Below are positions 36,878 through 49,147 of a DNA stretch of 64,000 nt, in pieces. Every line of letters starts with the position of its first letter. Within the stretch, counting starts at the first letter, position 1. The stretch is from Gnetum montanum (taxonomy: Eukaryota > Streptophyta > Gnetopsida > Gnetales > Gnetaceae): positions 303,314 to 367,313 of the forward strand of contig MNCI01015984.1 in the NCBI GenBank assembly GCA_015680685.1, written 5' to 3'. The notes below the pieces were generated by a model. The model was given only the letters and a program-made list of their open reading frames with translations. It searched no databases and was not told the origin of the DNA. Both the position numbers and the translations under genes were made by a program.

Positions 36878-39671
36878 ATGGCCTTGAAACGCGGACAATA
36901 GGAAGGTCCTGCTCAAGGTGGGAGAAAATGACCTAGGAGAGGTGAAGGACAAGTTCCTGCCGAACAGCATGCAGAGTAGGAGGAACAATCATTTAGCATC
37001 CAGCAAGAGGACCCTGCTACTATACAATCAAGGTAGGTAGAAGGAGGAGTTGTTGCAATGCCTGAACAGGGACAACATCTCACGTTGCCCTAGGATTGTG
37101 TTCAGGCCATCCATGAAAGGTCCATATTCACTACAATGATTGTGGAATTAAACTTTGGATCTTTCGAAGAATTTGCTCTAGAGGCCATTAGGGATCACCT
37201 CAAAGGGTCCCCATTATGGCCTATCCTCTCTGAAAGCGGTGCCTGGTACTTAGGGAAAACATACCAATTTTGGCACAACAAAGAACAAGGCACCATGGTT
37301 AACATTTGTGGTGTGACATTTGATTTCTCTATTCAAGCCATTTCGGAAGTATTAAACATTCTAAATATAGGGCCAAAGATTGCTCAATTGTCTACCCCTT
37401 CAGACCCTGATGCGCGACGACTTTGGTTGGAAAGGGCGTATGGCAAAGAAGATAAGATGTTTGGAGAGTTGACGATGGAAGAGAGGATTTACTTCAAAAT
37501 AGGGACTTATCACGTCTTCCCAACAAAAGGTTTAAAAATAATTTCCACATATGCGGCAAGAGGATGTGCAGTGTTGATGGGAAAGGTTAATGCTAACCTA
37601 CCTCATCTATATTTTATGGAGATCTTGAGGCGGTTTGATGAATAAAAGACAGGGAAGCTTGCGTTGCCCTTCCCTTGTCTCATCAGGAAGCTATGTAGAC
37701 ATGCTAGTATCAGAGGATACACCAATGATTTCCTCAGAAAAGCCCAAAATGCTTCATATGCTAAACTGCTAAAGCCACCAACTGTAAGGAAAATCACTGG
37801 TAAGACACTGGGGTCGGAACAAGAAAAAGAACAAACGGCAGGACCAACTACACCTAAAGTTGCAAGACCTAGCCAACTTCCAAGCATGAGACCTAGCCAA
37901 CAACAAGAAGTAGGGCCTAGCACGAGCTAGTAGGATTAGCCGCTGTCTTCGTAAGATTATAGACCATCGATGAGCCATCTTAGGGCCATCACTAAGACGG
38001 TCAATTGGGGAAGTCTTGATGATGCAAATCTCTTCCACGTCATCGACAATGCTGTACCACCCATGATTTCTTTGGATGGCGCAAGGGGTGAAGTGTCCAT
38101 CCATACAGGAGGAGGGGAGAGCACTTGGTCACAACAAATCTCAGGGAACGTTGCATCCTTTCAAGTGCAATTAGAAACTAGTGAAGGGGCCACGATGATG
38201 GTCATGCAGCACCAAGATGCAGCAGGAGCTGCAGAAGTGGTCGCAAAACACATTAAAGAATCATTCAATGTACCTATTGTGCCACCAATAGATCTTACAT
38301 GAGCACGGGATGCTCAACCTCTAGCCAGAACCTCAATGACTCCTGTGGAACATGAGGATGTACTTGACCGATTGCTACAAATAGGACAAGTAATGACATC
38401 CTTGTTTGAAATTCCATAGGATGTTACGGTAATTCAATCAGACCTCATTTCCACTAAGAAAAAGTTGGTTTTGACAGAGATGAGGGTTGAGCATGTTGAA
38501 GCAAAAGTGCAAAGATTGCAAGAAAGGCTCATGACCCTACAAGTAGCACAGCGGGATCCTTCTCAATTCGTTCCTACAAACCAACTGGACATTTTTAGGA
38601 CTAAGCAACTCACTAAACTAGTGACAGAGAATAAGAAGGTGGCAGAAGAAAAAGAGAAGGCTGTTTGGGATGCCTTTGTGGGACAAGCGCAAACTTACGC
38701 GCATACCAAGGCACTCAAGTCCTTACAAGAAGAAAATAAACAACTTGTTGCTGACAACCTTTGGTCGACCTCTGTGGAGAAACAAAAGAATGTTCTCAAA
38801 GAACATTTTCAACTATTGTGAGAACAACTCATGAGGGTCAACCAGGACATGAACCGTTTAACCAAGGAAAATCAAACCCTCTCGATGGAGGAGGTACGTG
38901 CCATCCGTCAGAAGACAGCTATTGAAATAAGTGTGTGGTAGAATAAGGCTAAACAACATGAGAAGCTAAATGAGCACTTTCGGGACCAAGTGGGAATGTA
39001 TAAGCAAATCATTGAGAAGGAGATCCATATGGCCAAGGCCCACATCAACGTTCTTAGTGCTCAGCACACTGACTCGCGGGCCATATTAGACACATATGCG
39101 TTTGCCCACCAGGCGGAAGTTAAGAATCGGGACCTGCAGATCCAGGACCTTACATAATACATGGAGTTGGCAAACCTATGGTATGCCAACCTTACCATGT
39201 TAACAGCAGGGCACCCGAGAACAGAGCTCGAGCAATAGGTAGCCACCACCTATGTCAAATATGAAGCAGAATTTGCAGAATGCAAGAAATTATTGCAAAA
39301 ATTGGAGGTTGCAAATTTTGAACTTGAGGTGGTTAAAGCAAGCTACCAGGGGCAAAAGGTGTCACAACAGACTTGGCTTGATGGCTTGCAAATTTTCAAG
39401 AATATAGAGACAAAGCCAGAGCTTACGAGGAGGAACGATGGGTGTTTGTAGCTTGGTATGTTAAAGCAAATAAAATGTTTCCGCAACCATCGTGCCCATG
39501 GGAGGTTCCGACTCCATCAAACATCAGAACATTAGCATGGACGGCATAGGATCCCCGAACTGAAGAGGAGAAACTCCAGGCCATACTTCAACGCCATCAA
39601 ATCCCAAGACCTGGAGCACAAGACAAGGGAAAGGCACCCATGGAAGAGCCACCGCCACTAGGAACTACATG
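36878..39671 (+). pseudogene. Second long ORF of element 2 (plant retrotransposon-associated domain plus coiled coils), decayed
   Basis: From ATG 36,878 one reading frame can be followed to about 39,400, then after a single frame change to a TGA at 39,671, or about 930 codons. About fifteen stops interrupt it. The N-terminal part (FEEFALEAIRDHLKGSPLWP, then TYQFWHNKEQGTMVNICGVT, LTMEERIYFKIGTYHVFPTK) resembles the 'putative plant transposon protein' domain (PF20167-like) common in plant retroelement ORFs. The second half is a long Glu/Lys/Gln-rich coiled coil (38,465-39,400). The Pro-rich end includes GKAPMEEPPPLGTT. Function unknown. It occupies the position of the extra 3' ORF of Athila-type elements. 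Confidence 0.68.
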
Positions 39672-39863
39672 AGTTCCATCAATTTTGTAGCTATAGAAAT
39701 TTCTTTTGCATTCTCTCTGTTGTGTCTCAATTTTGTTCTGATTCCACACTGCGGCATGAACCCATTTTCGCTAGTCAATAATCCCATACCTATCCACTGT
39801 GTAATTAATGGAGGTTGTTCTCACTTTAACTCAAGGATGAGTTTTCATTCAGTCATGGGGGTA

Positions 39864-40728
39864 TGATGAGTCATAAATTTGTTGGCTGCAATATTGCATC
39901 CATGATATCGCGTACGTGATATTGCGGACGTGATATCCCAGCCTAGACGCGATATCACGTACGCGATATCATAGCCTGCTTCCTCATCTATAAATAAGAA
40001 GTAGGCAGATTTAGTAAGGATTCTTTAGTTTTAGAAGTTAAGTTAAGTAGTTTTGTAGAGACTCTTTGTCAATTTTCCTCTCAACCCTTTTCTCCCAGTG
40101 CATGCCCATAGGGTGGTGATTGTAATTGTATGACATCCTTATTCGAGTGTGACGTACTTGGACACGCACATGACTGGCAATAAAGATTGAGATTACTTCA
40201 TCATTGCAACATCCACTTAGCTTAATTATTTATTTAATTGTTATTTATTGCTTTCTTAGTTAATATCTCTATACCCTTATCTCCTAGTAATGCAAAATGA
40301 GTACAACTTAATCACGAGCATTTAAGTGTGACTACTTAGTAGCCCATTAGCGTACCGAGGCCATACACTTGGTAATCCCAGCAGTAGTCGTGCACGAGGT
40401 CCAAGATGTGTACAAATGATTGAGGAACGAATGCTCATCGCACTTAGGCTAGCTTAGATTCTCTCTCACCCTCTCTCTCTTAGCTTAGTTAATATTGTTT
40501 CCCATCATACCCAGGAGTAGCATTAGTGTAGGAACACATCATACACCTCACTCTGGACTAAACCATACATGACAAAGTTAATACTAGTCCAGGTGGGAAG
40601 ATAGCGAATTACAAACTATGAGTAACTATCTGGATACCACAACTAGTCCATCTGCGGAGTTCAATCGGATCATGCGTGAAATGCTCGTATTTGTATGGTT
40701 GAGTGTAGGGGTACCTCGCCACTCATCA
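39864..40728 (+). repeat. Element 2 3' LTR (865 bp)
   Basis: Same length and ends as the 5' LTR. Differences are mostly transitions and are concentrated in the palindrome array (for example GCGATATCGC versus GCAATATTGC at the first copy). CAGTCATGGGGGTA precedes it at the polypurine-tract position. Confidence 0.94.
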
Positions 40729-40733
40729 ATAAT
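40729..40733 (+). repeat. Target-site duplication of element 2, right copy (ATAAT)
   Basis: Directly follows CTCATCA and matches 32,367-32,371. Confidence 0.9.
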
Positions 40734-41324
40734 GGTATGCTAAAATCAATGTAATGCACAAACATTAATGTACAACATGAACTCTGAACTAAAATGGGAC
40801 ATCCACCTTGTAATAACTAATGTCTTTGCTAGGACATCCTAACTTGACCTAGATGTTGAATTTAAAGTTCTTTAATCAACAACAAGTCCTTGATCTCTAG
40901 GTCTTCTCCTTAAATTCTTCAAGCTTGACCTTAAACCTATTAAATCTTCAATTGAAACTCCCCTAAGAATTTCTACTTAAGTGCTCATGTAACCTTAACC
41001 TCTACTTTAGGATTTCCAGATAATTTATTCCTTGTCTAAGATAATGTATAAGTGACTCAAACATTTTCTTATTTACATACAAGCATAACCATCAAAACAT
41101 ATTTCTTCATTTTCAAGTTTTGGCTTAATAAATTAAGGAACTAATCAACAAATGAAAGGTGGCATTTTGACAAAGATACCAATGTGCAATGATTGAATTA
41201 CCTATTTAAAAACCTTAATTCCTAATATAATATTCTTATAAAATATAATATATAATTTATCTAACACTATCACTACTTGAAACTTCATTTTATTTCATGA
41301 ATGGCCAAGTAGATCCTACGTCCA
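40734..41324. other. Unassigned AT-rich sequence
   Basis: No coding region or recognisable element. It is the continuation of the sequence into which element 2 inserted. Confidence 0.5.
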
Positions 41325-42002
41325 ACTATGGTGAGTAACCATGTCATAATTTGTGGATGGCTATTGATATAAGTGCTTAAAAAGTTATTCGTTAAATAAT
41401 TGATCATTGTCTTCCCACTTGGACTATATATTGTCCCAATGCATATGGTTCAATCTAGCATGAGACATATGATTATAATGTTGTGTGGCTTTGAGTAACC
41501 TAAGGTAAAATATAGAAAATAAGTATTTTTAGTCTAATGAATAATGAAAATAAATTCTAAACTAGCTTAAGAGTAACGAATATTTGCTCCCAAGTTGTTG
41601 TAATCATCTTAGACTAATGTAGTTGCTACTAGGATTACCAAGCAATATCACCATTGGGTTACCAAGTGATTACATGTTATGCTTGAAATTCATTGTATCA
41701 TTTTGTTGCTTTACCATTATGCATTAGAAAGTAAATCATTAAGGTACATGCATTGAAATATAAATAACATAGAAAAGTAAATGCTTGAGAAGTAAAATCT
41801 GGTCTATGTTAGAATGTTGCAATGAACAAAAATGATCTCTATCTCATTATCATGGAATATATCAAAGTATAAGCCACTCAAATAAGATTTTGTACTCACA
41901 CTTCAAATTGCCATTGTGGGCACTCATTGACTTCTACTAAAATCATTGGAATAAATTAATAGAGTTTAGCTATATTTATGACCAAAAGGTGCATTCAATA
42001 TT
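41325..42002 (-). repeat. Highly diverged antisense LTR relic, copy A
   Basis: Blocks occur in the same order as in the antisense LTR at 31.1 kb: CATTGTCTTCCCACTTGG, GAGACATATGATTATAATG, CTACTAGGATTACCAAG with a second TTACCAAGTGATTACA, the GTGGGCACTCA block, and a TATA-like TATATTTATGACC on the far side. Boundaries are approximate. Confidence 0.55.
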
Positions 42003-42985
42003 AATGAGTAGTTGAGTATCCCAACACTCCACCATACAAGTCACAAGTGTGCACGTGCAACCTAATTGTAATCTGTGGATAGCCAATGCAGATTTACTAG
42101 TAGTTGATGTTCAGTTTGCAATCATTATTTTCTCACATTGAGTTAGTGAAGTTCAAGCTGTATGATTTAACTCTCAATGAGACATATGATATGTTGATGT
42201 TGTTGGCTCAAATTAAAACTAAGTGTAAACATGGTTGAAATGTGGTAATACAATCTAAGTCTAAGTGCAACGATAGTAAAGAAACTATTCTAGCCTATGA
42301 GTAATATGTATCCACTCCTAGCTTGTCATACATGTCAAGGGCTCATGTAACTGTCACTGGGATTACCAAGTGAATCCATTCAAGTGAACTCACTACTCAA
42401 TTACGAAATGATCACACTTCATGCTCAAAACTAGTTGTACTTATATCGCCTTACTAAAAGATGTAGAAAAAGTAAAGTACTTGGAAATTATAAATGACTT
42501 AAGTAAAGTAAACATGCTGAAAGATAAAATTAAACTAAGTAAAAATGGACTAAATGGAATGCTACAATGGTGAGAAATAATCTCGATATTTATTTTTGCT
42601 CATGAATTATACCCAAGACCAATCCACTCGAACAAAAATTTCATACAATTGTTAAACACCATAATGCGAGCATTCACTATACCACTAAGTCTAAATCATA
42701 GAAAAAAATTGCAAAAGTTCAGCTAAGTGTTGGCAAAAGATGATGATTTCAATGTGACAGTAGGTTGGTATTTATAAGCATGATCATGGCCCACTACATT
42801 ACATCAATGATGACATAGCAAAGCTACGATATTGTAGATATGATATCGTCATAGCTTGATGACAAAAAGGTTTTATCAAATGTGGTAGGTGGATGGTATT
42901 TATAGCCAATACTAACCCTAGATAAATTACATCTGTGACATCACATGATGACATATGATATCATAGTTACGATATCATAATTGGT
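42003..42985 (-). repeat. Highly diverged antisense LTR relic, copy B, with palindrome arrays
   Basis: It starts with TAATGAGTAGTTGAGTATCC, the reverse complement of the LTR 3' end. The GAGACATATGATATG, ACTGGGATTACCAAGTG and GCGAGCATTCA blocks follow. Two successive TATA-plus-palindrome units come last: GGTATTTATAAGCATG with ACGATATTGT/ATGATATCGT (about 42,827-42,850), and GGTATTTATAGCC with ATGATATCAT/ACGATATCAT (about 42,957-42,980). The palindromes are 14 bp apart in each pair. Confidence 0.6.
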
Positions 42986-45900
42986 AGTATTATTGTTCAT
43001 CATTGTCCTTATCCAAAACTTTAAAATTACATAGTAAACTTAAGCACAAAGTAATATGCTTTATTTAATATTCAATACAAATTGCATATGCTCTTAAAAA
43101 ACCTATAAGATAAATCTAGATAGTTCATGCATGTAATTTGTAACAAAATTGCTACTATGAAATGATCACTATATTGTCCATTAATTGAGGTTATTAAGTT
43201 TATTATGGTAGACATTCTAATATTTAAAAATAGTTTCAATCACCATCTTAATCATATTCCTACATGCTTTACATTATTTTAGCATTATGGATTACTTAAG
43301 CTTAAGCTTGAAATTAATGAAACCAAATAAACCATATGTTATTTTTTACTTGCAAGTGTTATATTTTATAGGATTTTTCCAAGCTATTATTAAGATACTC
43401 TTGACCAATTAATAATATGCATATTTAGTAATCCTCGAATAGAGGTAGGCTTTCACTCATTTATTGACCCTCTCAAGACCTACATTGGCAAGATGAATAT
43501 TGAGTTGCCACATGATGACCCCATATTCAATATATAACTAAGCTACTAATAGAAATGGATCAACCATAAAAGACACTCTTTAATTAGCAAACATCGTATA
43601 ACTCATTTACTATAACCTAAGCATGAATTAACTATGGTAATTGGAATTTAAATAATTTAATAATTGTAAGATTTTAAAAATGAGAAGTACAAGCAAAGTA
43701 CAAACAAATACTTATGATCATGACATTTCAAACTCTCTAGCTATTAAAACCCCAACAAGTAAAGAGGGGCATGTATCATCACTCATGCATTCTCCTAAAG
43801 TGTATTTACAACAACAATAAATGTTATAAATATAAATATAAATATAAGTCATCTAACTACGGGTTAATTTGCAATACATTCTTTTAGTTTTAAATGGGCA
43901 TAAAAAATTAAAAGTACGTTTAATAAATGAAAGCTAAATATATGTTCTTTCATTGGTAAACATGTAAATGTGCTGTTAGAATTAATAAAATGAATGACTG
44001 ATTTATTTTCAAAATTAACAAATTGATCAAGTCTTAGCAAAATTAAATAAGCATGCTAATATATTAAATTTAATTATATGATTTAAAATAAAAAATCTAG
44101 AGTACAAAAGCATAGGAGTATTACAAAGAGGAGAAAGTCCAAATCAATAAAAAGAAAAGGCCTAACTATTATGGGGTTGTCTTCTTAGATTTTCATCCTT
44201 ATAAACAATTTTGAAAAACCTTCACTCTAGGGTAGGAAATTGAACATTCCATGAAAAGATTAACATTGGGTGGAGGGGGAGGAAGCCCTGTGTGAATAGA
44301 ATCAACATTATCAAAAGATATTATCTTTGTATCTCCATAAGTAGATGGGATCAACCAATGATGATGAAGGCTAATGGTAGGAGATCAACCATTAAGGTAG
44401 TGGTAGATGGCAATGAAGGGTGCATGATGGTGATGGTGGGAAATTAGCCACTAAGGAAGCAATAGATGGCAAAGTTATCATCATGTAGCTCTAGTTTTGT
44501 AACGTGGATGGCACAATAGGTGCATCACTAAGTAATTACCTAACATTCTCTTAATATTTATAAATTATTCATATATATCGAATAGCCATAATTAATTTTC
44601 ATATGTAGCATTCTATATTTTACTAATATTCTGTCAATAACTTATTGGTATAATTAACAAGTTAAATAAAAGGTAAAAATTATTTTATTAATAAAATTTT
44701 ATTTTACCAATGAAAAAATAAATGTGTTTTTATAACATTTTTCAATGCACAAGCAAGTATATAGTTGTTAAAAATAAATAAACAAAAAAAAAAGAGTTCA
44801 ACCTAAGACTTTTGAGAATTTCACCTCAAACTTCTCCAATGATTACTTGTAAACCTTAACATTACAAAGCTAATACATAGTGCATGGGTTTTTAAAAATA
44901 AAATCTATTTTAATAAAAAAAATGTTGTGATAATACATAGTAGTACTTGTCTCTATAATGAATTAGTCTATCTTACAAAGGTCACTAGTATAAAAGTAAA
45001 GAACCCAAAATAAGTTAAAAAATAAAAAATTAGTGTCATACATGTAACATATACATGATAATTAGAAATTGTCTCTACAGAAAACATTTGACAACTTTAT
45101 TGAACAGCACTTAGCAATACAATATTATGACCTTCAAATTAAATATATTTGAATGTATCCATTGGTGTTTTATCCATCAACGTAGGCAATAATGCATAAC
45201 CTACCTTTACTTATGCTAGGGCATTGTCTATGCAACTCTTAAGGCATTATGTGGTTTTTTCATGAATTTAATTTTTATGCACCTTTTTGCCCAACCCATT
45301 CTCTTTCTCATTTACCTCTATAAAGAGCTAGATCATTATCTATTTTCAATTTCTTTATATCATCATCCCCTTGTGTCTCTACATGAATGTAAAATAGTTT
45401 AATTTTAACTTTAAATTATTACCTGGCTATTTCAATATTAATTAGCATTGCAATTTGTTTATCACCTTGTTAGATGCCATTGTGAGTTAATCACTTTGAT
45501 ATTAATTAAATACAAACTAACTATAAACCTTCTCTTAATATATAATACCTAGTTTACAATGAGTTACTAATGACTATTAAAGTATTTTATTGTAGAATGA
45601 CAAACCTTGAACATGTGTTTGTCAAAGTTTATTTTAAGTCCTTTTTAATCCATTGAAATTCAACTTGTAACCTTCATGATGGAAGTTTCAAAGTTTGATT
45701 AAAAACAACACTTTAGCAATACAAAGTTGAAACAAAAGTATCTCTTTGTATACATTGAAAACCACATGCATTACAAATATGAAAGAAAGAGTTTACATCT
45801 ATCATTTTGAAAATCCACTAGCATTCAACAAGTACCTTCCTGTTAAGATTCAACATAGATATATTATTTAAAGGTTACACATCATTTATATAAAGTGAAG

Positions 45901-46085
45901 TTTACAATATTTTCTTATATATCATGGAAACAATAAAAACCTTAAGGATAGAAGTTTAGTATTCAAACCATGTTTTACAAAATTGATAATGTTTATTATT
46001 CTGGAAAAATGTGGCTATAACCATCATAGGCACAACCACTTAAATACATTAGGCGTTCGCTTATCCATGGACGTTCTTGTGTGGG
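42986..46085. other. AT-rich intergenic region, no gene recognised
   Basis: Dense stops in all frames. It contains a SINE-like fragment (43,425-43,515), a short (ATAAAT)n run near 43,828, and an imperfect ~75-bp direct duplication at 44,355-44,472 (GTAGTGGTAGATGGCAATGA and GGAAGCAATAGATGGCAAAG). Nothing else supported. Confidence 0.5.
43425..43515. repeat. SINE-like dispersed repeat, relative of the copies in the ABCB introns
   Basis: GGCTTTCACTCATTTATTGA, CCCTCTCAAGACC and GATGAATATTGAG match in order the blocks GGGCTTTTGCTCATCCACTG, ACCCTCTCTGGGC and GATGAGCATTGAGG at 57,440-57,535. Confidence 0.4.
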
Positions 46086-46470
46086 GGGGTGTCAGACCCC
46101 GAAAAGAAGTTTTATTGAAATTAAAGGTGCATCAATTACAGCAACTTGAATAAGTCATAGGGTTAAAGGAAAAAGGGAAAACTGAGAGCACCGTGAATGA
46201 CACTCGGGAAAATGGATGGATGTTCTTGCATGGATCAGATACACCAACCACAACCATAAAATATCATAAGCAGAAATCAAACTTTTGAAATACATGTGCA
46301 TTGTTTTAGAGTGCACCTTGTCTATACACAGATATGCATGAACATTGCCAAAATGTTAACCAACCACTTTTCTTGGGCGAGCTGAACTTTACCAAAAAAT
46401 GGATGGATATCCATGACAGCAACCACCCTTGTTTAATATACATGTATTATATAACATCCATATACATACA
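46086..46470. other. Possible truncated LTR start (polypurine tract followed by TGTCAG)
   Basis: GTGGGGGGG directly followed by TGTCAGACCCCGAAAAG at 46,090 looks like the junction between a polypurine tract and a gypsy 3' LTR. I found no matching second LTR or end, so this is a weak call. Confidence 0.2.
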
Positions 46471-47300
46471 CAATGAAAATGCCATAAAAAGTCTGTCCCG
46501 GGACCATCGGATTCTAAATGTGGACCCTACCGCCGTTATAATTGCCGCAGTTTCACGTCCCTTTTATGACGTCCAAAACACCAAAAATAAAGTTAAAAAA
46601 CAAAATAAAAGCAAAAACGCAAATATGGGTCACATGACAGTTTTGGCCGAAAAGGACGTGCCGCGGCCTTCGTGTCGTTACCTCACGTGGGGGAATGCGA
46701 ACCGCCGCGACGCTTCGTATTCCTCTGCCACGTCATCGTCCTCATCATCATCGTAATGCATGTATGCATGCATGGCCATGCCATGATGACTGTCAATTTT
46801 TTAATTTTATTTTATTCAAAAATGGAACAGTCTCGGTTTTTTGGCATTTTTCTTTGCGAGTGCGCTCCATGTTCCACGTCATTGTCGTGGCGGGAATTAC
46901 GTTATCTTCCATGTCCGCAAGAAAATTATTTATTTTATTTATTTTTGACCCGTGGCGCTTATACGAGATTTATAATCAGCAACGACCTTATCAAAGCGCC
47001 TTATCGAGGTTCGATTCCCAGGCCTGGCATTTTGACTGGCCTTTTTCTTTAACCAGACGCATCTTGCTTGTGGGGATAAAGGGGAATTGGGGGGTTAGGG
47101 GAGCGGTCAAAGTCATGTGTGATTACTTAAAGAATGTGGTGTGACCATGGCGGTGGTGGAGGGGTGAGCCAAAGGCTGACTTTGAATCCTCCAAAGTTCC
47201 AAGCACCACAGTGGGGGCACCTTGGTGTTGCTCTGGGTCTTCCCCCCACATCATGTGACTGAGACCTCCAGTGTGAGTTCCATCCACTCACTCATTGCTG
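46471..47300. other. Less AT-rich intergenic stretch without recognised gene
   Basis: Composition differs from its surroundings, with CpG-containing blocks (GACGTGCCGCGGCC, CCGCCGCGACG). Open stretches 46,334-46,756 and 46,672-47,144 (+) have no family resemblance and contain low-complexity Ser runs. It could be a promoter remnant or low-copy sequence. Confidence 0.3.
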
Positions 47301-47388
47301 TGACCCTCATTTTCAATTTGAATATGTATTCATGGTAACATGAGGGCTTGATCTAGGGTGGCCTAGCATTCTGATCATGACTTTGTAG

Positions 47389-47652
47389 GCATATGTGCAT
47401 GGAGCCTTGGCTAGGGACATGCTTCTATAGGTGTATGTGCATAGAGCCTTGGCTAGGGACTTTTGCTTCTTGGTCTATGTTTGCATGATTATCTTGTTTA
47501 ATCTTGAATAGATGGGATAAAGTTCATGATAATGAAGTTAGTGGTATAGAAATTTTGTTAGAGGTAGCATGATTATCTTGTTTAATCTTGAATAGATGGG
47601 ATAAAGTTCATGATAATGAAGTTAGTGATATAGAACTTTTGTTAGAGGTAAA
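47389..47652. repeat. Two adjacent local tandem duplications
   Basis: A unit of about 60 bp carrying GAGCCTTGGCTAGGGAC is repeated at 47,389-47,463. A unit of about 85 bp (GCATGATTATCTTGTTTAAT to TTGTTAGAGGTA) is repeated almost perfectly at 47,483-47,650. Confidence 0.85.
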
Positions 47653-48094
47653 AATAAGATAAAAGGTATAAATGATGTTTATGGGAAGACAGTTGTTTGA
47701 TGAGGTAAGTTTTAATACGTGATGTTCAACATAGTTCATATGATATTATAAGCTTAGATGAGTGTGGAAAGATTATTTTAAGAACCTTTCAAATTAAGAT
47801 ATAGTTTTAATAGTAATCATGGTAATTCTTATTAAATCATTATTTGGTATATTGTCATATTTATGCTTCAAATAGAAGCATGGCTTTGCTGATTTTGGAA
47901 AACATAAAAATAGAAAACAAATCATTATTTGTATAGCTATGGAAGGTTAATAGTGGAAAATTATTATTTTATATAAGCTAATCATGCACTAATATGGTGG
48001 TTTGTTAAATCTTCAACAAAAGTGCTATATATTTGAGCTTCCTGTAGATGTTAACCCACATTGATGATATGCCCAACCATAAAAAATGTTTACT

Positions 48095-48200
48095 TCATCA
48101 TTTTGGCACGATGGGGGAGGGATAGTGTATTTTGTTGCCCTCCATGTCACATGCTACATAAAATCCCACGATGGAGAAAAATGGAATGAAAAGTCCATGT
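48095..48200 (+). repeat. Dispersed repeat, copy 2 of 3
   Basis: Contains GGGGGAGGGATAGTGTATTT, TGTTGCCCTCCATGTCACAT and CTACATAAAATCCCACGATG. Relatives lie at 5,085 and 49,148. Confidence 0.55.
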
Positions 48201-48524
48201 CATGGAAAAAAAACATGATATTGTTGGTACCAACACACCCATGCTTGGCTTGGGCCTTTGTTTATTAAAAAAAGAAAGAAAGAAGAATAAAAAAAATTTA
48301 AAATAAAAATTAGAAAAAAAAAATGGCTTACCCTAACCCTAAAATTGGCTATAAAAAGCCATCAAGGTGATGGAGTTAGGGGGAGGAGAGGAGGAGAAGT
48401 CAGGCCAGGAAGCCCTAGGCCAGTGAGGCCAGGGCCGTGAAGCCATGGACTGAATCTCCTCTTTCTCTAGGTGGTTGGCAGTGTGTGCTGCAACAATGGT
48501 TGGCAATGTGTGTTGCAACAATGG

Positions 48525-48945
48525 TTGGCGGTTCGCAGGGCATTGGTGATGTTTGATTGCAACTACATATGATTCTTGCGGCAACACAACCATGCATCCT
48601 GTTGGTAGATCTTCTCTCTATCTTCTTTTATTTCAGCAAATGGCATGTGGTGGACGGTGGATTTGTGCATGATGTTTATGCAATTGGCGGTTCGCAGGGC
48701 ATTGGTGATGTTTGATCGCAATTACACATGATTCTTGCGGCAACACAACCATGCATCCTGTCGGGGGATCTTCTCTCTATCTTTTTTTATTTCAGCAAAT
48801 GGCATGTGGTGGACGGTGGATTTGTGCATGATGTTTATGCAGTTGGCGGTTAGCAAGGCATTGGTGATGTTTGATGGCAACTACACATGATTCTTGTGGT
48901 GACATAACCATGCATCCTGTCGGTGGTTCCTGTTTCTCTCTCCTT
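48525..48945 (+). repeat. 159-bp tandem repeat, about 2.6 copies
   Basis: TTGGCGGTTCGCAGGGCATT begins at 48,525 and 48,684, and a variant (TTGGCGGTTAGCAAGGCATT) begins at 48,843: period exactly 159 bp, third copy truncated. A 23-bp duplicated unit (GTGTGTTGCAACAATGGTTG and variant) sits immediately upstream at 48,480-48,527. Confidence 0.92.
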
Positions 48946-49147
48946 TAGTTTTTTTTTCATGTTTTTATCTCTCTCTATGTTTTCTCTCTCTCTATCTCTC
49001 TATCACTTGGTTACATGGCTCTTTCTAGCTGAGATTATTTCCGGGTTTCCGTACCCATACAGAAGGTGCCCTAGGTTATAGTCTCCTCAAACGAGTTTTT
49101 TTGGTGTTGGCATGACCAAAATTTATGCATCAATAGATATAAATATG

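Larger units (their letters stand above)
32372..40728 (+). mobile_element. LTR retrotransposon, same family as element 1, with second long ORF (element 2)
   Basis: Two 865-bp LTRs (32,372-33,236 and 39,864-40,728) flank an interior with a tRNA-Asp-type primer site, a gag remnant, an 898-base sequencing gap, non-coding sequence, and a second decayed frame of about 2.8 kb. The 5-bp duplication ATAAT is intact. No RT, RNase H or integrase motif is visible outside the gap, and the gap is too short for a complete pol if its length is right. Length 8,357 bp including the gap. Confidence 0.9.

Noticed and set aside
46334-47144. Open frames with Ser-rich or Arg/His-rich translation
   Set aside because: Chance frames in a less AT-rich stretch. 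No domain, splice structure or conserved motif.
48300-48345. Telomere-like CCCTAACCCTAAA
   Set aside because: Only two units in AT-rich sequence, too short for an interstitial telomere array.
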